From Mytilisepta virgata (taxonomy: Eukaryota; Mollusca; Bivalvia; Mytilida; Mytilidae): a DNA stretch of 64,000 nucleotides. A model generated the notes under the pieces. The model saw only the letters and a program-made list of their open reading frames with translations, had not been told where the DNA came from and did not search any database. The DNA lies in contig CM051511.1 of NCBI GenBank assembly GCA_028015205.1, forward strand, positions 37,535,204-37,599,203. Direction: 5' to 3'. This document shows, one piece after another, positions 1 through 11,690 of this stretch. Within the stretch, counting starts at the first letter, position 1. Every line of letters starts with the position of its first letter. The translations under genes and the position numbers were made by a program.

Positions 1-838
1 AAACAACCAGTCCATTTGTATATCCTGTTCAAAGGAGCGTTCGGGTTTCGTTATTTTAGCAATTGTCCCTCTTTTACATGGTGGCAGTGATGATTGCTAA
101 CAATTGCAATCAAAAGACTATCATAGATTTACGCTATCACCGTAAAACATAACTTATAATTGTTTATTGGGCCAAGTTTCACAAATATCGAGACTGGTTC
201 GAGGACATGAATAGAAAAAAGCACTGAGAACGGAAAATCAGATGACACTTACGACTTATTGTAGTCGTACGAATATCGGTAACATGATCCCGATTCGAAC
301 ACACCTCTCGATGGGATGGATTCTAGCCGTCACCTAAGTGTTGACAGACCAGTGATTATTGGTTCTTCCGTAAATGGCAATTTTCAGTGTGATATGACTC
401 TTGAAGATCGGTTAACGCGACCTCATCTCCCTCTGCACGAGGCCTCATCTTCCACTGGTTTTAGACTAATCAAATCTCGCCTTTCACAAATGCACATACC
501 TTTTGACCAATCAGGCGTAAGGTTATTTAACTTCGTCCACTTGAATTTACCTAGGTACAGGAAACTTAAAATCGAATATTTACGGAAGAAATAGGTACTG
601 TACTTATACTTGAACTGGATAATATTCAACTCGTTTTTAAAATTCAGCGTCGTTCTGCGGCGCTGCATGCGCGAGAAGACATGAATTTTCAAAACTCGTT
701 GAAGATTTCCAAGTATTCACTTTGAACTCGTGTAAGAACCTATTAAAGTTACGACGAACTACCTAGACCAATCGATTACCGCTGCCCGTAACTGTTGCAA
801 AAATTACTACAGCCGCATCTTTCCACTGTCCGTGACGA

Positions 839-842
<4 letters not shown>
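1..842. other. AT-rich noncoding stretch
   Basis: No supported gene. Overlapping short ORFs on both strands around 316-692 (92 and 89 codons) share no recognisable domain and look like chance. Positions 721-790 read on the minus strand carry a 17-base match to the tRNA-like SINE at 30871-30970 (the GGTCTAGGTAGTTCGTC block), so a small relic of that SINE may lie there. Confidence 0.5.

Positions 843-892
<50 letters not shown>
843..892. repeat. (AT)n microsatellite
   Basis: About 25 uninterrupted AT dinucleotides. The poly-YI peptide predicted across it on the minus strand is an artefact of the repeat. Confidence 0.97.
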
Positions 893-895
<3 letters not shown>

Positions 896-3390
896 GTGTT
901 CGTTCGTTTCATTCCCGCACTGATAATTTTGAAAAATATGCATTTGAGTAAAATATTTTGGAAGCAAAACGCCAAGATTAAATTTTTGTTATAATTGGTT
1001 GACAATTATAGGATAATAGATTTCCATGTGTTCAACGTTAAATTCATTAGTTACCGATAATTATTTACTTTTATCTCATAAAACTATTATAAAATATTTC
1101 TTTATCACGATTTATCAGCTTTATCATGAGAAATAGCACACCGAGTCGTGTTAAACAGCGATGAATAACACTGGTAATGCAATTCCTATCTAAAAATTAT
1201 CACGAATTACGGGATAGCACGACGTATTTTGTCCCGTGGTGTTTTCGAAGATAGCATCGTTTTCTTTGTTTTCGCCCGAACGTTCTAATGGTGACCTGAA
1301 AATATTGGCAATTCTTAATCAATATTATCTAAGTTAGTATACCCAGAGGGAAAATGCGGTCAGTTTTTTGTATGTTGGCACGAACTCAGAAATCACTTCT
1401 ATGCAAACTTTTTCGTTTGGGATAAATATGAATAATGAATAATGCTCAAAAAGCTGCCAAGCCTGATCTGGCGTATGGCTTTAAAACTATATTCTTAACT
1501 TGCAATTCTGTTTCATTTTTTTTTTTATCAAAGTGATATAAGGCAAAATTTAGTTATTCAAGAAAACAAAAAACAAAAATCGTAAAATTATAAGCGAACC
1601 TTAACATGTGACAAGTTAAGAATTGTCATTATATATGGCGACTTTAATGATAATACGGATATTTACATACTATTTCTGTCTTAATTGGCTGAAGTAGTAA
1701 AAAATTTAGGCGAAAACGATGGCAAAATATTAAATGAAGATCTGTAACAAAAGTTTAAATATTAGTGAATGGGTTTTTCTGTAGTCGAAGAAAGTTGAAA
1801 ACGAACTACAAAATGAGAAAAAAAAAATTAAATGCATTTAGAAATCAAAGCGCACACGAATTGAATCGTTACTGTTCTAAGCATATTTTATTTGATTTGT
1901 TAACTTTTGGGCAATTTAGAAATATCAGATATTTAGATATGTATATGTATGTGTTATCGGTGTGTTTAATCGTTATTTTGTAAACATTTAACTCTTTTGT
2001 CAAATTTCAAATCTTTGCATCAGTTTTAAAAATATGTATCCCTGAAGCAGAAATAGAATCTCATCTCGTATCTCGCCACGCTTCATTAATTTCATCTATG
2101 TAAATTAAGTGTTATCGCAATTAGATTTGTATGTTTTCCAAAATATGAAGATTTTATCAGTCCTCAACTAGAAACAAAATAACTGGTATTTGAAATAATT
2201 AACATGGATTCCCGGAGGCTGAAATTCTTTCGTAATTTTATTTCGTTTGTTGTTACACATCTGTCGCCATTCTCGTAAATTTCTTTTTTTTTAATTAAAA
2301 AAAGTTATTCATTTGAAAACGATTTAAAACATTTTTGAAAGAAAATAGGATTAATTTCAAAAAGCATGATATGATGCGTAGCTGAAAACAAAAAATTGTA
2401 TTAATATCCGAAAGCATGATAAGTTTTGTTTATACTGGGATGCGTAGCCGACAACGTAAGGTGTCATCTTTCGAAGCAAAGTAAAAAAAATAATACAATG
2501 GATTTCATTAAAAAAAATAGACAGAAATAGAGGAAAAACATATTTCTGTTCTTTCATTCGGTTTGATTTTACTCAAAATCTAGGGCAACTTACTATATTG
2601 CGGACCCTGTCTGTCATTCAGTGGGTCTATGCAACGGGGAAAACCGATAATTGGTGAGAATACTGAGTAAAACAGGTATTCCGAACACACAACCGAATGT
2701 TACGAGATCTATGGTGATGGACCTACCTACACCACTGTACCATATATATATTCTAAAACATGATAGAACAACTCAAAATTGAAATGCACGCCAACATACC
2801 TCTGTATATACAGTATACAGTATTGACAACAACAAACTAAATCCGGAACCCAGCAAAACTAATTCGGAATCAATTTATATTGTTTTCCCATTGTGTTTGT
2901 GCGAAATCTTATACCTTAATATTTCCTGAAATTCAAGCATCAAGGTCCGGTATTGTCTTCGATTTATAAATACATTGATTGTGGTATTAGGCGTAATCTT
3001 ACTTAATCTCCTTTAGTGGAGATATTGAATAGCAACGTAAAGGAGAAAAGTCTTTCCTTTTATTGATCACACACGCAAACTTCTTCCAAAACATTTCCTT
3101 ACGAATTGGCAAAAAACGTTTTTATTTCTCGTAATTCAAAGATTTTCCATTACCCAAATGTCATCTTATGCATATTTTGCACATCAACATAAAACTGAAA
3201 ATTTTAGACGAGTAAATTATTCAATTTTATACATTTCAATCAGAAATCGTATTCTAAAACGTAAACTGTGTTAAAATGAATTTGTGTTGTCATGGACTTG
3301 TATTACACTTGACCAATTTCATTAAACTTTCATCCCGACCAGAAATGAATCCATAACACGTATATAGATTAACATGTTTTTTTTGGGAAA
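893..3390. other. AT-rich noncoding stretch, nothing recognised
   Basis: Only short ORFs (under 75 codons) rich in Lys, Asn, Ile and Phe, as expected by chance in AT-rich DNA. Near 2360-2450 a short block around GCATGATA...GATGCGTAGC occurs twice about 60 bases apart. No gene or known repeat was identified. Confidence 0.5.
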
Positions 3391-3392
3391 AC

Positions 3393-3480
3393 CATAAAAC
3401 CATTTGGTTTTTCTGAGGGGTGGAGGTGGAGGACAAAAAGGAAGAAAATTTCCAAAAGCAAGCTCTAAATTTTGATCATA
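3393..3480 (+). repeat. Possible fragment of CCTGC-type inverted-repeat element
   Basis: The segment around AACCATTTGGTTTTTC followed by a GGGG-rich run resembles the left end of the element at 55715-55966 (AGCAACCATTTGATTTTTA then a G run). No matching right end was found, so this is at best a truncated copy. Confidence 0.3.
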
Positions 3481-3794
3481 AATAAAGATTACTTAAAATT
3501 TTTTGTCTGCTCAAGCCTGCCAAGTAAAAAAGAAAATCCAAAAGAGTGGATGTCGTCGTAAAACAAATTCACACTCTCCCTCTTAAAAAAAAATGGCACT
3601 TCACTTATTTGATCGTGGATATTCTACATAACACGACCCCTTATCTCTCTACTTCATAACAACTGGTTATGGTTAAATTTTTTCAACATGATTAATAATT
3701 TCACAATTTGGGAAATTTGATTCGATGAAATATATCACGTCTGATGTGTGTGTATTACGCCGTTTCGATGTACTATGGTTGAAAAATCTGTTCC

Positions 3795-3855
3795 AAACAA
3801 AACATTGGCTGTGAAAGAGATTGAAAATCATTCAGAGTAGATTTTGCAGCCATAT
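3795..3855 (-). repeat. Dispersed repeat, inverted partner at 10610-10660
   Basis: Read on the minus strand, this block (CTGCAAAATCTACTCTGAAT then GATTTTCAATCTCTTTC) matches 10614-10656 on the plus strand with a few differences. The family is unknown. The pair shows an otherwise unmarked dispersed repeat in inverted orientation about 6.8 kb apart. Confidence 0.55.
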
Positions 3856-3859
3856 GAGT

Positions 3860-6170
3860 ATGTAATTAAATATAATTAAACACACTAATGAACTAATATT
3901 TAATCAAATCATATTCCTTGATTTTTTATTTAAAAAATAACCATTTGAATATTTTAGCAAAAAGTATACCACTTTGTGTCTCAGCTTTATAATCAACATC
4001 AAAGTCGCTGTCGTTGTTTTTAATATTTAAAAAAAAATCTCAGACGTTATGGTAAGATACCTCTGGATATAGTTAACTATAATAAATTGTTGTATATAAT
4101 TTCCAGCTTTTCTAAACATATTGATTTAGACGGGATGCTTTACTTGAGCACATTTTCGTCAGTGCTTTTATTTTCTTTTATTATTTTGAAACATTTTGCA
4201 TCTAAGACAATTCCACTTTTTTAAAGAAACAATTTAAAGTCTGAATAATTAAGCTATCAAGGTTAATACATATTAAGTAAACCCCGTCAATTCTTCACTA
4301 ACTGGAAGACCTCGGTGGCTGGTCTAACTGAATACCTGATCATTTTTTACATGTACCTACCGCAAGACCGTACCTCGTAAATCACAGGTGTTTCCCCTGT
4401 CGTTGTTCACAGTGTGAAAAACAACAGCTGTTTTGCTGTAAAATGTCAGGTGAGATTGACCGTTGTGACTAACATTTCTTTCTACTTACATACTTATGTA
4501 ATTGGTATGAACTTTACACATCATTTATCATTCTAAATTTGATTGTCATAATATTATTACTAATACTCTATAGATACAAATTACCCAAATTAGTCTTCAG
4601 AGCGACATCCTTTTTTTATTTTCATTGTATCCGATGTGTCACAATAAAAAAAAAATAGAGAAGTTTCAACACCAGAGCCTAATCCGTATTTTGTTTATTC
4701 GCAAATCAATTTTTCCGTTTCCCCTCCTCACTATCATCTGTTTTGTTTGTTTTTAAGATGAACATGTTTAACGTATTTATGCAATAACATCTTAATTTAA
4801 TAGGAATTTGAATTTTACAATCCCCTCCAACCGAGGCACAGCAATACCCCACGGACCCTGTAATTTAAAATCTGATAAATTAGACTTTATATTGTATAAT
4901 TTTTTCCATTTATTTTCATAAACAAGACGAAAAATATTAAGTAAACCACAATTACAAAGAAGTTCACGATCGTAATTTCATTTTAATCCTTTGCGCGTGC
5001 TGTTTGGCGCAACGCCACTTCAATTTTTATGATTCTCCGCGGTTGGAGTTATGTACTAGAACCAATAAAATTTTTGTTTAAATCCATTAGTAGTAATGGA
5101 GAACTAGTTTCTTTCACTAATATCTGCAGCTTATGAGACTAATCATTTTTATCCGTAAAGCAATAAAATATAGCCGTCACTTATGCGTTTTTATTAAGTG
5201 ATTCTCAAAGTCAATTGAGAATATTCTCCGGGACAATACAAGTCACGCGATCACGCGAAAATGGTTATAAATATATTTTTCCGAAAGATATGGATATAAA
5301 ATTCATTTCCATTTCAGTGATTTTCATAGATTTCATTATTTGACTCGTTTTTCTGTCCATGTAACAAAATCAATATTTGTTGTCAGGTCTAATAAAATTC
5401 TCGCGATCACCCTTTCTCACCTTGTATCAGTGCGAACGTTTAGATTAAAATGCATCTAAAGAAAATATCCCGCTGTTCGTCAATTTCTTTTGAAATAAAA
5501 GATGAAATGTCAGCGATTTAACTAATTAATTCTACATAAGATAACGCTATGCAGTACAGCACTTTGCCAAACACGCCTCAACACATTTAATTCGGTTTCC
5601 GAACAGCTAGCGGCTGAGATGCAGTGATATTTCATGAAAGAGAGACCTGACTGATTGACAGGTTTGTTATTGAGCACACGTGGACAGGGAACAGGTGAAT
5701 TTGGGATGCAGTTTGTATGCAAATAATAACTTACTAGTGGGCGTGGTCTTCGTTATCAGACCTAACCAATAGCTGGGCAAGAAGATTGCAGTGAAATAGA
5801 TATTGGGTAGAATTTATAGTGTCCATTCATTATATTATCGGGATCTTCGTGTTCTGTGACACAAAGTGATTATTACTAAAAATAAGTTACCATATGTTGT
5901 TAACACAAAATGGATCATTGTTTACAAATGATATAAGAGATGAGACGTTTCCTCCGAGGTAAATAATACACTAAGGAAAAAATATGCAACGATGTTCGCT
6001 TTGAGCAAATGTTGAGTCAAAAACTTCTGTTACGTTTTACTGTGTGAAATTCATTTGAATTTTACAATGTGACAAAAATCAGAAAGTTAATAAAACAGAC
6101 AATAATTACCTACCCTTAGGACTTTGTAAACACAGTGCTCAACATTCCATTCGGATTATATTGGTGTTTG
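3860..6170. other. Noncoding 5' flank of the deacetylase gene
   Basis: No supported gene. Near 5085-5100 there is a short perfect palindrome (CCATTAGTAGTAATGG family). The antisense 66-codon ORF near 5522-5722 has no recognisable domain. The segment could hold regulatory DNA or a noncoding first exon of the gene that follows, but nothing in the sequence proves it. Confidence 0.45.
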
Positions 6171-6171
6171 T

Positions 6172-6178
6172 TATAAAA
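6172..6178 (+). promoter_or_regulatory. TATA-like box upstream of the deacetylase gene
   Basis: TATAAAA lies 35 bases before the ATG at 6213. If used, it would leave almost no 5' untranslated region. Alternatively, the pyrimidine-poor ATTTCAG at 6201-6207 could be a splice acceptor joining an upstream noncoding exon, in which case the TATA-like run means nothing. Confidence 0.25.
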
Positions 6179-6212
6179 AAATACTTATCATTTGGTAGAG
6201 ATTTCAGAGGAA

Positions 6213-7346
6213 ATGTTACTTTTTGACATAATAAAAAATATTTTATTAATATGTGTCTTTTCGGCTGCCGCGGAAATTTGTTACCAGGGAGGCAATTGTC
6301 GTCTGCCGAATTGCTACTGTGGGGGAAAAGATACGCCCGGAAATTTGATTCCAGCAGAAATTCCTCAGATCATTGCGTTTTCTTTTGACGATGCGGTAAA
6401 TTTGGAAAATTATCAAATGTACGAAGAATTGTTTTTAAATAATCGCTTCAATCCGAACGGATGTCCGATTTCAATGACGATGTTTGTGTCACATAATTTT
6501 ACACAATATAATTTAGTGCGGGATTTGTACAGTAAAGGAATGGAAGTTGCAGCACATAGTGTAACACATAGAACTCCTACGGATTTTTGGAAAACCGCAT
6601 CGAGAGATCAACTTCGGTATGAAATTGTTCAACAAAGACGGAACATTGCGGACAGGACAGGAATACCGATACAAAACATAACTGGTTGGAGAAGTCCATT
6701 TCTACAATCAACGGGGGATAGACTATATAAATTATTACAAGAAGAAAATTTTCAATATGATTCCACAATGACTGTAAGTACACAAAATGGATTTAGTAGC
6801 AAGTTTTGGCCGAATACATTAGACTTTGGGTGGCAGTTAGATTGTAATGTCCAGCCCTGTCCGCGCGGAAGTTATCCTGGATTCTGGGAGATACCCGTTA
6901 TGATGTTAGAAAAACCATTTGCACCGGGTTGCCTCTACCTTGACTCTTGTCGTCCAGAGAATAAAGAAGAAGCATTCCAAATATTCTGGGTGAATTTTCA
7001 TAGTCATTATACGGGCAGCAGGGCCCCACTGTTGTATACTATGCATTCGTCTTGGCTCAGGGAAAAACATAATTATGAAGCAATGAATTACTTTTTGTTA
7101 ACAATACTACATTATTATTCTGATGTATTTATTATTAATTATCAACAATTAATCGCATGGATGCAAAACCCAACGAAACTGGTTAATATCAACGACTTTC
7201 CAGGATGGCATTGTAGAAAACGTTACCTTAATTTTGTAAAAGTATCAGAAGTGGATTATAATAGTGCTAGCAATTTTAAACCCGTAATTTTCGAAAGAAT
7301 TCCATTTTTAATGTTTTTGTTTTTGATTTTGTTAAGGATTTTGTGA
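6213..7346 (+). CDS. Secreted chitin deacetylase-like protein (carbohydrate esterase family 4)
   Basis: Predicted 377-residue polysaccharide deacetylase of the animal chitin deacetylase type. It would remove acetyl groups from extracellular chitin in a metal-dependent reaction. Residues 1-20 form a signal peptide (MLLFDIIKN then a hydrophobic run ending in AAA). A Cys-rich stretch follows (residues 23-36). CE4 motifs appear in order: SFDD (D59 and D60), HSVTH (H115 and H119, metal ligands), WRSPF (R160) and TMH (H278). The FWPNTLDFGW and CPRGSYPGFWEIP blocks are typical of animal members. No chitin-binding or LDL-receptor domain is present, so it is a short form. The last 14 residues (364-377) are strongly hydrophobic after an NSASN stretch, suggesting a GPI-anchor signal or a tail anchor. 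The frame extends 21 bases upstream to a TTG, but the first ATG at 6213 opens a proper signal peptide and is preferred. The reading frame has no introns. No neighbouring gene is visible. Confidence 0.88.
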   Translation: MLLFDIIKNILLICVFSAAAEICYQGGNCRLPNCYCGGKDTPGNLIPAEIPQIIAFSFDDAVNLENYQMYEELFLNNRFNPNGCPISMTMFVSHNFTQYNLVRDLYSKGMEVAAHSVTHRTPTDFWKTASRDQLRYEIVQQRRNIADRTGIPIQNITGWRSPFLQSTGDRLYKLLQEENFQYDSTMTVSTQNGFSSKFWPNTLDFGWQLDCNVQPCPRGSYPGFWEIPVMMLEKPFAPGCLYLDSCRPENKEEAFQIFWVNFHSHYTGSRAPLLYTMHSSWLREKHNYEAMNYFLLTILHYYSDVFIINYQQLIAWMQNPTKLVNINDFPGWHCRKRYLNFVKVSEVDYNSASNFKPVIFERIPFLMFLFLILLRIL

Positions 7347-7599
7347 TATAAATTGTTTTTGAAATGTAAGTATTGTCTTGTTTTTTCTTTTAAAGAAATA
7401 CTATAATATATGTATGCGTCCTGCCAAAAATAACCGAATCAACACTAGAATCCTTTTGTTACATGTACTTGAATTCAAAAGTCGCCATTTTTGTCAGACT
7501 CACCAGTATTGTTTTTGTTATCGTATATATGCATGTGCATTCGAAAACAACAAAACAAAATTAAAAAATACTAGGTTCAGGCTTTGTACCCACAGTAAA

Positions 7600-7605
7600 A
7601 ATAAA
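7600..7605 (+). terminator. Poly(A) signal of the deacetylase gene
   Basis: AATAAA lies about 254 bases past the stop codon, the first canonical signal downstream. The intervening segment is AT-rich and carries only a chance 77-codon ORF. Confidence 0.5.
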
Positions 7606-7792
7606 CGTTGAACAGTCTAATGGGGGAGATTAATCTATCCAACGCAAAATCTGAAGAATTTACGAAGGGACGTATTTACACTTCGTATTTGGTACCACGT
7701 GGTGTTTCTATGAATTAAATGCGGTGCTATTCCTTACAAGAACATCCTCGCTACTAGTGTATTAAAATTTTATGTTTTGTTAATACCAAAAT

Positions 7793-7850
7793 ATCTATGC
7801 ATAAGACATACACATTACGACACATCAGTTTTGCTCAACTCGAAATTGTG
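7793..7850 (-). ncRNA. Degenerate hammerhead-repeat relic
   Basis: Minus-strand reading gives TTGAGCAAAACTGATG, then GTCGTAAT, then a region resembling stem III and the GGTA block that follows it in better copies. The GACGAAA half of the core is lost, so it cannot be active. Classed by similarity to the copies at 18079-18148 and 18426-18495. Confidence 0.4.
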
Positions 7851-8045
7851 AAATGCCGAAACAAATTAATAGCCCAAAATGTTAAAATGCAGATTCAAAC
7901 GCACAAAAGAGTAAAGCCAAAACCATCTTGTTCGGAATTTATATTCATATATGCTATTCACAAAAACACACAGAAAGCTGAACAACACACGTACATTTAT
8001 AATTTTAAGAATTATAAAAAGAATTTATTCCAAGATAAAAACATT

Positions 8046-8100
8046 CCATGATATCAGTTTTGATGTTCAAGATGTGCAGATTTCGTCTTAATTTTGAAAG
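8046..8100 (-). ncRNA. Degenerate hammerhead-repeat relic
   Basis: Minus-strand reading keeps TTAAGACGAAA, a CTGCACATCTTG stem III region, a CATC cleavage-like site and the following AAAACTGATATCATGGAAT. The CTGATGA half is lost. It sits about 600 bases from a second antisense relic. Confidence 0.45.
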
Positions 8101-8214
8101 CCGAAACAATACCTAAACAATTGAAGAGTATTTAAAATTCAAATGTTCCAAAATGTGCCCAAGTGATAAAAAATGGGAGTTTGTAAAGCGAACCCCACAT
8201 GAGAACTGAACTGA

Positions 8215-8330
8215 ACTCCTTAGTTTTCACATAATATGACATTTTTATAACTGTAAAGGATTAGGACCACTTTCCTCCATATTTGTAAATTTCACTCACT
8301 ACAATTGATTTTTTAATCTTCAACGTTTAC
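8215..8330 (+). repeat. Dispersed repeat shared with 46345-46405
   Basis: The block around GGATTAGGACCACTTTC and TTTCACTCACTACAATTGA matches 46350-46400 (GTAGTAGGGCCACTTTCACC...TTTCACTCATAACCATTGA). A weaker relative is near 56870-56900. The family is unknown. Confidence 0.5.
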
Positions 8331-8599
8331 CTACCTTTTATCGTAACGATTGTATGCAATGCATTTTTAAGTAAACAAAAAAAAATATATGCTTAACCAT
8401 TGATAAGTTCAAGTAGATCGTGCATAAAGGAGATTTGGGTCAATATGTATCACTTTTTGGAATATTGCAAAGAAGAACATTTCAGAACCAGAGGCATTCT
8501 ACTGTCATTTTTGAAAGGAGATTCATAAACTAACGTACCACTAATAATTTGTTTTGTTTCTGAGTGTCCTTCGCGTGATAAATCTGTCTTAAAGACCTT

Positions 8600-8700
8600 A
8601 ATTTACAGTCCATTAGAGGTATTGACTGAGTGGGAATATCTATTCCATGATACCAATTTTGGTGCACAAGATGTGCCCATTTCACCTCATCAGAAAGAAG
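8600..8700 (-). ncRNA. Hammerhead-repeat relic lacking stem II
   Basis: Minus-strand reading gives CTGATGAGGTGAAATGGG then CACATCTTGTGCACC and AAAATTGGTATCATGG. Stem II between CTGATGA and GAAA has shrunk to GGT, so the core is broken although stem III and the downstream block survive. Spacer-like sequence (CACTCAGTCAATACC, ACTGTAAATTA) follows on the same strand, as in the dimers at 18 and 28.8 kb. Confidence 0.55.
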
Positions 8701-9339
8701 AAATAAATTCATATAGTTGATTTTGCCTTGCATGGGAACTAAAAAAAAACTAAACCAACATGTTCTGAGTGAGACACTGAACATTCAGAAAGCCGAGAGA
8801 TGGTTTAAAAAAATGATTTCAATTTTATTTCCTTTCCCCCGATTTATATACTTAACATTTTGACAACCACTGAAGAAGATCTGCCCCCAAAATAATATTC
8901 TAGTCACGTCAGAAGACAATATATATAAAGCCAGTTATGGAAAGTCAGGTACAGAACTTTGACAGAATATGTAACGTATTAAGAAGATTAATTATTTATT
9001 CGCGTATTAGACTAAAAAATGTCAAATAAAACACAACATGGTTCATGTACAAATCCTTCATAGTCATTTTTCACACAAAAACGTGATCGACTATCCACGA
9101 TGGTCAACATTTTCCACTGAACTCTCGTATTGATCAAATTACTATTAAAATTGCGACCAAATACAATTTTTCTTATTAACTTTTGCTTTATTACTACAAA
9201 CAAAGCCAATTAGAAGTTAAGCTTACGATACATAATTAACAAAACACGGAAGTCATATAAAACTTGTGTGTGTACAGAATTTAATTTAGGAAGAGTTTAC
9301 TCATAAAGGCATGCAATTTTATTAAAAAGACAAATGATT

Positions 9340-9740
9340 GGGGGTATTGCATAGTAGTTATTTGAAGATGGGGGGGGGGGGAGCATTTGATAAGAAGGCA
9401 AATGAAGTTAAGAACAAGTTGGAACAAGGGGTGAAAAAATATGTGGAATGTCCCATTTCACACCCCACAGTTCTTCTTGGTCCTTACAAGAAAACTACCT
9501 TCTGATTTTTAATTTTGGAGGGGGGTGTATAAAAAGTTTGAAAAGGGTATACTCCGAAATTTAGTTAAAAAGGCAAGATGAAATACTACTTGGTATTAAA
9601 TAATCTTTTGGGGAAAAAATGGGCACGGAAGAGTGCGAAAATATCCATATTCATGTCTTCTGCAAAGGTAAATTAACTCCAGGACCCAATATCTTCCTGT
9701 CCCTTTCAATAAAAATCAAATGGTTACTTCCTTAAAAGGA
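9340..9740. repeat. Degraded CCTGC-type inverted-repeat element
   Basis: The right end at about 9713-9735 (AAAAATCAAATGGTTACTTCC) matches the terminal repeat of the elements at 12341-12600 and 20740-20884. The interior carries G runs and AAAAGGCA-like segments. A clear left terminal repeat was not found, so the boundary is approximate. Confidence 0.45.
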
Positions 9741-10337
9741 GTTACAACTTTATATTGATTATTTATATATGATGATTTTCAAATAAAATAATGGATATGT
9801 ACTAAAATAGCTTTTTAAGAAAATCACCGCATAAAACAAACCGCAGTCTTTTGAAAATGAGTATTTTATATCTGTGATTCGTTATTTAGCAATAATTTGA
9901 TTTCAAAATTGTACGAATAATGTGATTTAAAATTAGGATTTTTCTCATCATCTTTCGGACTGAGTTGTATTTAATGACTTGATTTTGTCCTTGACAATCC
10001 CGAGTCACATTCATTCCTGGCCTTAATTTGACGTTTTTTAAGTATAAATTTTTGAATTCGTTCTAAGCCTCACCATTCTTTATGCTTTCATTTTAATAAA
10101 AAATGTTAGGCGCTACGAAAAAAAATACAGACTAATGGATGCCGCAAATAAATTCCCCTGATCCAAGACCCTTTGTCGCTTCCATGCAAAAAAGAAAAAA
10201 CCTGACACAATAAACAAACATGACACTATTAGAACGACAACACCATTGTCAAAATAATAAACATACATTATATCATACAAGGTATTAAGGCTGCTCTAAA
10301 AAATATCTTGGAGAAAAGAAGAAAATCTTTGAATCAA

Positions 10338-10338
10338 C

Positions 10339-10369
<31 letters not shown>

Positions 10370-10374
10370 ACACA
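10338..10374. repeat. Poly-C run joined to (CA)n
   Basis: About 17 C residues run directly into nine CA dinucleotides. Simple-sequence tract; length is likely to vary between individuals and assemblies. Confidence 0.95.
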
Positions 10375-10609
10375 AATGTAGAAAGAGATTAATTCGCATA
10401 TTTTCATTCACGGTTCATTTTTGAACTCCCTCTTCAGTTTTCCCTCTTACATATCTCAATTTATCATACCCGCTTTTTTCTCTCATGCATATCAATTTAT
10501 AATGTTCATTATTAACGTTATTCATTATTTAAAAAATCCAAGAATCTGATTCCATAGTATATTTAATATGTTCTTTGTAAGTGTGTTCACTCCAAGTTAA
10601 TTACAAACG

Positions 10610-10660
10610 ACCAAAACTGCAAAATCCACTCTGAACTGATTTTCAATCTCTTTCGTATTT
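10610..10660 (+). repeat. Dispersed repeat, inverted partner at 3795-3855
   Basis: CTGCAAAATCCACTCTGAAC then GATTTTCAATCTCTTTC matches the minus strand of 3795-3855. Confidence 0.55.
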
Positions 10661-11227
10661 TTTCAACAAATCTTTAACCATACATGTGTGTATCTAAATG
10701 AGGCTATTACAAGTGGGAACTATTTCACAGATTTTGAAATTACTCAGCTTTGTCAATAATTTAAGCACAATCTATTGTTATGAATTGAAAAGATAAGTGG
10801 TTCTGTATACATGTTTTATTGTATTGTATCCAAGCATTTGCGTATAAAAATTTTACTTGTCGACTTTCGCGAACTGTTTAATTTGAAAATTTCTAATACC
10901 TCAAAGTCTTGTTGGCACCAATATTACACTTCATTTACACGTGATAACTCAAACTTCCTGTTATTTCGACTGGTTTTTGACGGGAGTTGGATGGCGAGAT
11001 TTGAGATAAAAGTTCGAAAAGACATGATTTGGCTAAAAAGAAGAGATGGAGATTTATTAAATGTAATTTAAAAATTGTCAAGGCGATCGAAGAATATCAG
11101 AACGAATTAATGTGAGGAAAAAACGGACATGGGATGAAGGTACAAAGAACAGCACAAAATCACAAGTCTATAACAAAAAAAAAATACCCCGAGATCTCAA
11201 CATGGTCTAATGTATAATTTTATTTAT

Positions 11228-11400
11228 GCTATGATATCATAAAATGTAACCAGATATCCTGCATTTACTCCACCCCCTCTTTATTGTTGAAATGTATTAT
11301 TTTCACTGCTGCTGCAAAGTATTATAAGATATGAATCGGACATATTCTATTCCCAGGGATACCGATTTCAGGGGTATATTCAATACTCCAAATTCCCGAG
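11228..11400 (-). repeat. Foldback-type dispersed repeat, antisense copy
   Basis: Minus-strand reading contains ATGCAGGATATCTGG then TTACATTTTATG, matching 42095-42125 and 33996-34029. Further on it has ATACCCCTGAAATC, resembling the ATACCCCTGAGGGTAT palindrome core at 42150-42172. The copy abuts the retrozyme-like unit that starts near 11380. Confidence 0.5.
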
Positions 11401-11613
11401 GGAATCTCTATCTCAGTTTCTACTAGCCGAAAATGATATATTACAAACGTTTTAAATTTGAAAAATAAGGGTTATTTCCCTCGTGCATATCTCAATATAG
11501 CCATAGATTTTTATTTTTTTGGGAGGGGGGGGGGGATTTGGTATTTAATTAATTTGTTCTTATTGTCCTTCAAGGTTTTGGATTATTTTTTTTTGGGGTT
11601 TAATATTTGAAGT
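11380..11613 (+). mobile_element. Retrozyme-like spacer unit, single-ribozyme copy
   Basis: The blocks CCCGAGGGAATCTC, TCTCAGTTTC, TTTCCCTCGTGCATA and CCTTCAAGGTTTTGGATTA align in order with the spacer of the dimer at 18079-18495. A hammerhead-like motif lies at its 3' end; the expected upstream one is not recognisable. Confidence 0.6.
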
Positions 11614-11690
11614 CTTGAGCACAGCTGATGAGTCTTAAATCGACGAAATTTGCAAATCTTATACATTAAAATTGGGTGTTAAAATTCAAG
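11614..11690 (+). ncRNA. Hammerhead-ribozyme-like motif
   Basis: CTGATGA (11625-11631), stem II GTC...GAC, then GAAA (11645-11648): both halves of the catalytic core are intact. Stem III keeps its A-U and U-A closing pairs and a U-A/G-U pair but has two mismatches. An outer stem I can form from CTTGA (11614-11618) and TCAAG (11686-11690). Probably weak or inactive because stem III has decayed. Confidence 0.6.
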
